Shown one piece after another: positions 24,392 to 28,373 of a stretch of DNA of 28,373 nt. Source of the DNA: Apostichopus parvimensis (lineage: Eukaryota > Echinodermata > Holothuroidea > Aspidochirotida > Stichopodidae). The notes beneath the pieces are model-generated. The model ran no database searches. It worked only from the letters and a program-made list of their open reading frames with translations, and was not told the DNA's origin. Numbering within the stretch: position 1 is the first letter of the stretch; the number at the start of each line of letters is the position of its first letter. The stretch is taken from contig KN887614.1 of assembly GCA_000934455.1 (NCBI GenBank), positions 12,316 to 40,688 of the forward strand. The letters are read 5' to 3'. Both the position numbers and the translations under genes were made by a program.

Positions 24392-25858
24392 GTTAGACAT
24401 TCTTGTCCTCCATTTGGGTAGTTTTATTAATAATAGAGTGAGGTGATTAAATCTAGAACAGTATTGGAAATTTCCACTAAGAACCACTTTGAACCAGGGC
24501 TTCCTACTTTACCACACGGTGTGCCCAATGATACAGCATGTGTACAATGCCACCGTGGAAACTTGTATTAAGATGGGAGTAGTAATGAAAAACACACACA
24601 TTTCTATAGACTAGTTACAATATAGTTGTTGACTTAACACAAGTGTTGATTAGTTAATCCTATCTACTCTCTCCACAAATTCATATTCCCTGACTAAAAA
24701 CCTTCATACTGTACCTCCATAACCTATAGGTACCTAGATCTCAGAGTTGTATGAAGTTGTGGGAATATAAGATTGACAGTGTACAGTGGGAACGATTTCT
24801 ACAAACTTAGTTTAGCTGTTTGCACCTTGACAAAAATTCAATCCGAACCCGATACGAATGAACATCAAACAGAATGCAAAGTCAGGCAGCCGTAACCGTA
24901 CAATACTTGAATTCATAGCAGAGTCTGTGGACTAGAACAGCTACATACAGAATTAGCTGTGTTTAAATGTTAAAGAATGCATGCGTGCATGAATGCTTCT
25001 ACTGTATGTTGAGATGTGACTTGTTTGTTTCTGTTTGATTGTCATGAAAAATGAGCCTGTGTATATATAATCAAGTTGCAAATGAATTAGTTTCTGCATG
25101 TTTGTATATATTTATAGATTCAGTGGGTGTGTGACATTCAGGTGAGCCACTTAGGTGTGAGAAACAAGAAAGACAAAAAAAAATTGCAAAAGAAAAGGGG
25201 GCTGGGGTGGGGGAAAGATTGCATTTAATTTTCAATTTACACATGTTTCAAAGATTAAGGCCAGTTCAAATGGTCATAAGAGTTTTACAGACCTGTGCTT
25301 GAAGGTTCTTTTGAAAATTAACAAGAATAATTTTTTTTATGGTGTTATACCATATAAGGGTAAAAGACAGATTGCTGTCATAACTAAACTGTATGTGTAT
25401 TGAGAGTTTTAAACTTTGGGAATTGCATACTATTTCTGATTCAAACTTCCAACCCGTAATTTTTTAATCAATTGTATGATTGGGCTTTCTTTTATCATAC
25501 AACCACCCACCACTATCCTTTGGCAAACATCTCAAAGGATTACTCAAATATATGGCTAGCACATCTGACAGGTTTCCAACACCACATCATCTACATATGA
25601 AAGGTTTTAGTGATGTCATTAATTAAACTTACTGTCATATAACTTGGCTATAAGTCATCCTCCTGAGTCTATTTCATAAGCTGCCTCGCCTTACCTGTTA
25701 TCTCACTGTCCTCCGTGCCATGTCTAGGAGTATCCGGAAATATTTTAGCACTCTCCTCACCAGGCCTCATTTTACAGCCGACACCTGTTTTTTCTTACGG
25801 AGACTGAAAAGAGCTGTCTTTATGAAACTTTCTACCATCTCTGTCTTCTCTTCTCTGA

Positions 25859-28373
<2,515 letters not shown>

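Overview
This window looks like non-repeat-masked genomic DNA from an animal: AT-rich, full of microsatellites, homopolymers and minisatellites, with a scaffold gap and coding sequence split into short exons by GT-AG introns. The only gene I can recognise is the middle part of a plus-strand ZSWIM4/5/6-family gene (SWIM-type zinc finger). Four exons lie at 23463-23646, 25891-26069, 26349-26497 and 28215-28365. Their splice phases match across every junction, no stop interrupts them, and together they encode about 221 residues. The residues resemble the vertebrate ZSWIM5/6 paralogues closely, but the gene reads like the single invertebrate ancestor of that group. Together with the sequence texture this suggests an invertebrate, perhaps an echinoderm or other deuterostome; the species guess is weak.

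Layout. Positions 1-23462 contain no exon I can support. They are most simply a very long intron upstream of the SWIM exon, because the first exon found starts in mid-codon and needs an upstream exon ending in phase 1. This stretch holds a 530-bp assembly gap (10174-10703), a roughly 240-bp tandem repeat in three copies (12286-12992), a decayed minus-strand reading frame of unknown origin (14078-14621), a degenerate tRNA-derived SINE head (about 6066-6135), several G-quadruplex motifs and many simple repeats. Positions 23463-28373 hold the exons. Their introns carry tRNA-like SINE remnants with a 15-bp inverted repeat, a 21-bp minisatellite and a large 40-bp minisatellite (about 26830-27736).

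How it works together. The exons encode the end of the N-terminal region, the SWIM zinc-binding motif and the conserved segments after it. The family is generally placed among nuclear or E3-ligase-associated regulators; ZSWIM4-6 has been described as a modulator of BMP signalling in a sea anemone. Nothing else in the window looks like a second gene, and I did not find a convincing new biological system. The best candidates for a second look are the decayed minus-strand frame, the three-copy repeat whose units each carry a splice-acceptor-like signal, and the G-quadruplex motif at the edge of the assembly gap.
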